Source: Geodermatophilaceae bacterium (GTDB lineage: Bacteria > Actinomycetota > Actinomycetes > Mycobacteriales > Geodermatophilaceae). From it: a stretch of DNA of 13,200 nucleotides. This document shows positions 10,909 to 13,200 of this stretch, piece after piece. How positions within the stretch are numbered: the stretch's first letter is position 1; each line of letters opens with the position of its first letter. The notes below the pieces were generated by a model that ran no database searches, had not been told where the DNA came from, and saw only the letters and a program-made list of their open reading frames with translations. The stretch is taken from assembly GCA_013811805.1 (NCBI GenBank), contig JACCUM010000387.1:1-13200 (forward strand), read 5' to 3'. A program made the position numbers and the translations under genes.

Positions 10909-11862
10909 GTGCGAACCCTTCAAGTGACCACGTCTGACCAGCGCGCTCTGCCCACCACGGGGGAACAGTTCTGCCAGGTCGGGGACATCTCGCTGTGTTA
11001 CGAGGCGCTCGGTGACCCGCAGGCCGAACACACCGTCGTCCTCATCATGGGACTTGGCCTCCAGATGGTGTGGTGGCGAGACGACTTCTGTGCCGAACTC
11101 ACCGGGCGAGGTCTGCGGGTCGTGCGCTTCGACAACCGTGACGTCGGGCACTCCACCCGAGTGCGTGGGCCCGGTGTATCCGCTTTCGGATTCCTGCGCC
11201 GGCGCGCGACTGCGACCTACAGCCTCGGCGACATGGCCGACGACACGGCCGGCTTGATCGAGCAGGTGGCACCCGATGGCGCGCACCTGGTCGGCGTCTC
11301 GCTGGGCTCGCTGATCGCACAGGAAGTCGCGATTCGGCACGCCGCCCGTACCCGGTCCGTTGTCTCGATCATGGGTCGGCCAGGGGACGGCCGTACCGGC
11401 ACCGTCGCCAGACGGATGCTGATCGAGTTCGTCCGCCCGCCCGCGATCGACCCAGTGGAGGGGCTGGTTGCCTCGTTCGGCCGGATCGGCTCGCAGCGTC
11501 GTACGGCCCAGGACGACGAGGATGTTCGAACTGCGGTGCGCAGATCGATGAGTCGCGGACCGGGTGACGACTCGGGCCGCCAGCTGGCTGCGATCCTCAA
11601 CGAACGCGACCGGCGTGCCGACCTCGGACGACTGCAGATGCCAGCGTTGGTCGTCCACGGCAACCAGGACCGGATCATCCAACCTTCCGGCGGGCGGGCT
11701 ACTGCTGCAGCCATCCCGGGCTCGGAGCTTCTCGAGATCAATGGCATGGGCCACGACCTTGCCCGGTGGACCTGGCCGGCAGTGATCGACGGCATCGAGC
11801 GAACGGCTCGTCGCGGCGGGCCACCGGGGATGAAACCCCTAGGTTTGCGGGATGACGACTGA
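10909..11862 (+). CDS. Alpha/beta hydrolase (DNRDVGHS-type)
   Basis: A 317-residue alpha/beta-hydrolase fold protein. VVLIMGLGLQMVWWRDDF holds the oxyanion-hole region. RFDNRDVGHSTR (residues ~73-84) is a signature of a large group that includes methylester hydrolases such as RdmC and many uncharacterised esterases. The catalytic set is S131 in GVSLGS, D254 in HGNQDRIIQ and H282 in NGMGHDL. A cap-like region lies at ~155-235. The substrate is unknown. The start is uncertain between GTG 10909 (used here, GGCGGG upstream) and GTG 10924 (MTTSDQRALP), which would remove five residues. The 3' end overlaps the next gene by 11 nt and contains that gene's likely promoter. Confidence 0.85.
   Translation: MRTLQVTTSDQRALPTTGEQFCQVGDISLCYEALGDPQAEHTVVLIMGLGLQMVWWRDDFCAELTGRGLRVVRFDNRDVGHSTRVRGPGVSAFGFLRRRATATYSLGDMADDTAGLIEQVAPDGAHLVGVSLGSLIAQEVAIRHAARTRSVVSIMGRPGDGRTGTVARRMLIEFVRPPAIDPVEGLVASFGRIGSQRRTAQDDEDVRTAVRRSMSRGPGDDSGRQLAAILNERDRRADLGRLQMPALVVHGNQDRIIQPSGGRATAAAIPGSELLEINGMGHDLARWTWPAVIDGIERTARRGGPPGMKPLGLRDDD
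11840..11845 (+). promoter_or_regulatory. Leaderless -10 for the PEP-mutase-like gene, inside the hydrolase frame
   Basis: TAGGTT ends exactly 6 nt before the ATG at 11852, with TGCGGG between. The gene can therefore be expressed on a leaderless transcript independently of the overlapping hydrolase gene. Confidence 0.5.
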
Positions 11863-12622
11863 TCTTGCTGCCAAAGCCGATGCGCTGCTCGCTGCTCATC
11901 GCTCGGGTGATCCATTGGTTCTGGTCAACGTCTGGGACGCCTGGAGCGCCCGCGTCATTGCCCAGACCGCAGGATGCGAAGCCATCGCCACCGCCTCGTA
12001 CTCGATCGCAGCCGCGCACGGCTACGCCGACGGCGAGCAGATCCCGGTCGAGGAGATGATCGCGGCGATCCGGCTGATCGCTTCGGTAGTGGACCTGCCC
12101 GTGACCGCGGACCTCGAGGGCGGGTACGGCGATGCTGGTGCGACCGTGGCCGCAGCGATCCGGGCCGGTGCAGTCGGCGGGAACCTCGAGGACTGCCTCC
12201 GGCCGGCTGACGAACACGCTCTGGCCGTCGCCGCCGCTCGCGCCGCGGGCGACGCTGCCGGAATCCACTTCGTGATCAACGCGCGCACCGACGAGTACCT
12301 GCTCGGCGAGAAGAACCTCGATGTGGCGATCGCGGCCGGACGTACCTATCTCGAGGCCGGAGCTGACTGCATCTTCGTTCCAGGGGCCGGAGCTCCCGAC
12401 GATGTCGCCGCATTGGTGGCTGCCTTCGAGGGCCGGCTCTCGCTGATCGTGTCGCCCAAGGCGCTCCCCTTGGGCGAACTTGCCCGGCTCGGCGTCGCCC
12501 GCGTCTCCGTCGGACCGGGCTCGCTCGGCATCGCCGCGGCAGCGCTTCGCGACGGAGCCGCACAACTGCTGGCTCGCGACGGCTATCCCTACACCCTGAC
12601 CTACCGCCCGCCCAGTGCCTGA
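11852..12622 (+). CDS. Isocitrate lyase / PEP mutase superfamily protein
   Basis: A 256-residue TIM-barrel protein of the phosphoenolpyruvate mutase/isocitrate lyase superfamily, whose members cleave or form C-C or P-C bonds of 2-oxo or 2-hydroxy acids with Mg2+. Visible motifs are LVNVWDAWSARV (24-35), ATASYSIAAAHGY with the usual Ser/Ala-rich turn, TADLEGGYGD (86-94, metal-binding Asp87), GGNLEDC (109-115, Glu113), INARTDEYL (142-150) and FVPGA (175-179). The isocitrate lyase KKCGH catalytic motif and PrpB-type Cys loop are absent, so it is neither of those enzymes. It belongs to the large uncharacterised 'phosphonomutase' group (oxaloacetate hydrolase-like or other lyase activity is possible). 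No phosphonate genes are nearby. The start is supported by the leaderless -10. Confidence 0.87.
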   Translation: MTTDLAAKADALLAAHRSGDPLVLVNVWDAWSARVIAQTAGCEAIATASYSIAAAHGYADGEQIPVEEMIAAIRLIASVVDLPVTADLEGGYGDAGATVAAAIRAGAVGGNLEDCLRPADEHALAVAAARAAGDAAGIHFVINARTDEYLLGEKNLDVAIAAGRTYLEAGADCIFVPGAGAPDDVAALVAAFEGRLSLIVSPKALPLGELARLGVARVSVGPGSLGIAAAALRDGAAQLLARDGYPYTLTYRPPSA

Positions 12623-12633
12623 CCCGGCACTGG
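12612..12633 (+). terminator. Hairpin spanning the stop codon of the PEP-mutase-like gene
   Basis: CCAGTGCC and GGCACTGG form a perfect 8-bp stem with a 6-nt loop (TGACCC) that contains the TGA stop. There is no T tract. It is a good candidate for a high-GC, U-less terminator, placed just before the DAHP synthase promoter. Confidence 0.5.
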
Positions 12634-12635
12634 CA

Positions 12636-12659
12636 ACGGCGCGACGGCGGCTGCGCCGT
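12636..12659 (+). promoter_or_regulatory. Second hairpin abutting the DAHP synthase -10
   Basis: ACGGCGC (12636-12642) pairs with GCGCCGT (12653-12659): a 7-bp stem with a 10-nt loop. Its last base is the first T of the -10 hexamer. It could extend the terminator or be an operator half-site pair that controls promoter access; the sequence does not decide. Confidence 0.4.
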
Positions 12660-12664
12660 ACGCT
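12659..12664 (+). promoter_or_regulatory. Leaderless -10 for DAHP synthase
   Basis: TACGCT ends exactly 6 nt before the GTG at 12671. The intervening GAGAGG directly touches the start codon and is too close to act as a ribosome binding site. Confidence 0.52.
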
Positions 12665-12670
12665 GAGAGG

Positions 12671-13200
12671 GTGAGCACGGCTCCCGATCTCGACAGCTGG
12701 CGATCCCTACCGATCGTCCAACAGCCCACCTGGCCCGACCGGGCTGAGCTGGACTCGGTGCTGAAGACGCTGAGCACCGTGCCGCCGATCGTGGCCCCGA
12801 GCGAGGTCGACATGCTCCGGGCGAGACTTGCCGACGTTGCCGCGGGAAGGGCATTCCTGCTGCAGGGCGGCGACTGTGCCGAGACCTTCGACGACAACAC
12901 CGAGCCGCGATTGCGCGGCACTACCAGGACGCTGTTGCAGATGGCCGTCGTCCTGACCTATGGCGCCAGCGTTCCGGTGGTCAAGGTCGGCCGGATCGCC
13001 GGTCAGTACGCCAAACCACGGTCCTCGGAGCTGGATGCGCTGGGCCTGCCCTCGTATCGCGGCGACCTGATCAACTCCCTCGATCCGACCCCGGAAGCGC
13101 GGGTCGCCGATCCGCAGCGGATGGTGCGCGCGTACGCGAACTCAGCCGCTGCGATGAACATGATCCGCGCGTATGCCCGCGGTGGTCTGGCCGACCTGCA
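12671..13200 (+). CDS. aroG: 3-deoxy-7-phosphoheptulonate synthase, class II (N-terminal part; runs off the window)
   Basis: The first 176 complete codons of a class II (plant-type) DAHP synthase, which condenses PEP and erythrose 4-phosphate in the first step of the shikimate pathway. Visible blocks are SLPIVQQPTWPD (12-23), VPPIVAPSEVDMLR, AFLLQGGDCAETF (61-73, where C69 corresponds to the Mn2+ ligand cysteine), LLQMAVVLTYGAS, KVGRIAGQYAKPRS (105-118, with the PEP-binding Arg and Lys), ALGLPSYRGDLIN and VRAYANSAAAMN. The match to M. tuberculosis AroG is strong. The N-terminus is shorter than the mycobacterial one, which has extra N-terminal residues linked to its allosteric interface. The GTG start is set by the leaderless -10. 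The gene is complete only beyond position 13200. Confidence 0.95.
   Translation, partial: MSTAPDLDSWRSLPIVQQPTWPDRAELDSVLKTLSTVPPIVAPSEVDMLRARLADVAAGRAFLLQGGDCAETFDDNTEPRLRGTTRTLLQMAVVLTYGASVPVVKVGRIAGQYAKPRSSELDALGLPSYRGDLINSLDPTPEARVADPQRMVRAYANSAAAMNMIRAYARGGLADL

Noticed and set aside
10831..11754. 307-residue minus-strand open frame
   Set aside because: It lies opposite the alpha/beta hydrolase with its complete catalytic set and shows no recognisable motifs itself.
11852..12622. Isocitrate lyase, methylisocitrate lyase or phosphonate biosynthesis gene
   Set aside because: The KKCGH motif is absent, the protein is too short for isocitrate lyase, and no phosphonate or methylcitrate genes are nearby.

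Overview
The window is chromosomal DNA from a high-GC Gram-positive bacterium (Actinomycetota). The signs are strongly GC-biased codon use, frequent GTG starts, apparently leaderless genes with a TANNNT hexamer 6-7 nt before the start codon, and gene families typical of actinobacteria: a FadD15-type ligase, a TB16.3-like SRPBCC protein, an ArsA-like ATPase, exoribonuclease AS and class II DAHP synthase. As I recall it, the Mycobacterium tuberculosis Rv2178c-Rv2187 neighbourhood holds the same families. I cannot name a genus, and no phage, plasmid or island genes are visible.

Layout. (1) 1-411 (-): 5' part of a long-chain acyl-CoA ligase, divergent from a + strand run at 466-5321: SRPBCC protein A, metallophosphoesterase, SRPBCC protein B, ArsA-like ATPase, a small Cys-motif protein, ROK glucokinase and SRPBCC protein C. 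Several junctions overlap by 4 nt (ATGA), so parts of this run are probably co-transcribed. (2) 5323-8095 (-): a convergent cluster, read in order as a carboxylesterase-like hydrolase, a two-helix membrane protein and a stand-alone LOR/SDH-type (archaeal-type ornithine cyclodeaminase-like) protein. (3) 8205-10565 (+): PlsC-type acyltransferase, exoribonuclease AS and 6-phosphofructokinase. (4) 10566-10908: a gene-free gap with a REP-like repeat and a 71-bp structured inverted-repeat element. (5) 10909-13200 (+): alpha/beta hydrolase, a PEP mutase/isocitrate lyase superfamily protein and the start of class II DAHP synthase.

The genes cover central carbon metabolism (glucokinase and phosphofructokinase make glycolytic sugar phosphates; DAHP synthase draws PEP into the shikimate pathway), lipid activation and acylation (acyl-CoA ligase, acyltransferase, esterase-like hydrolase, three lipid-binding-fold proteins), RNA turnover and amino acid catabolism. 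I found no defence system, CRISPR array, secondary-metabolite cluster or clearly novel multi-gene machine. The points most worth a second look are the 71-bp cloverleaf-like element, a REP-like repeat that forms the C-terminal codons of a gene, the consistent leaderless promoters (which decide several starts), the PPi-type active-site residues of the phosphofructokinase, and the conserved but functionally obscure ArsA/SRPBCC/Cys-motif cluster.
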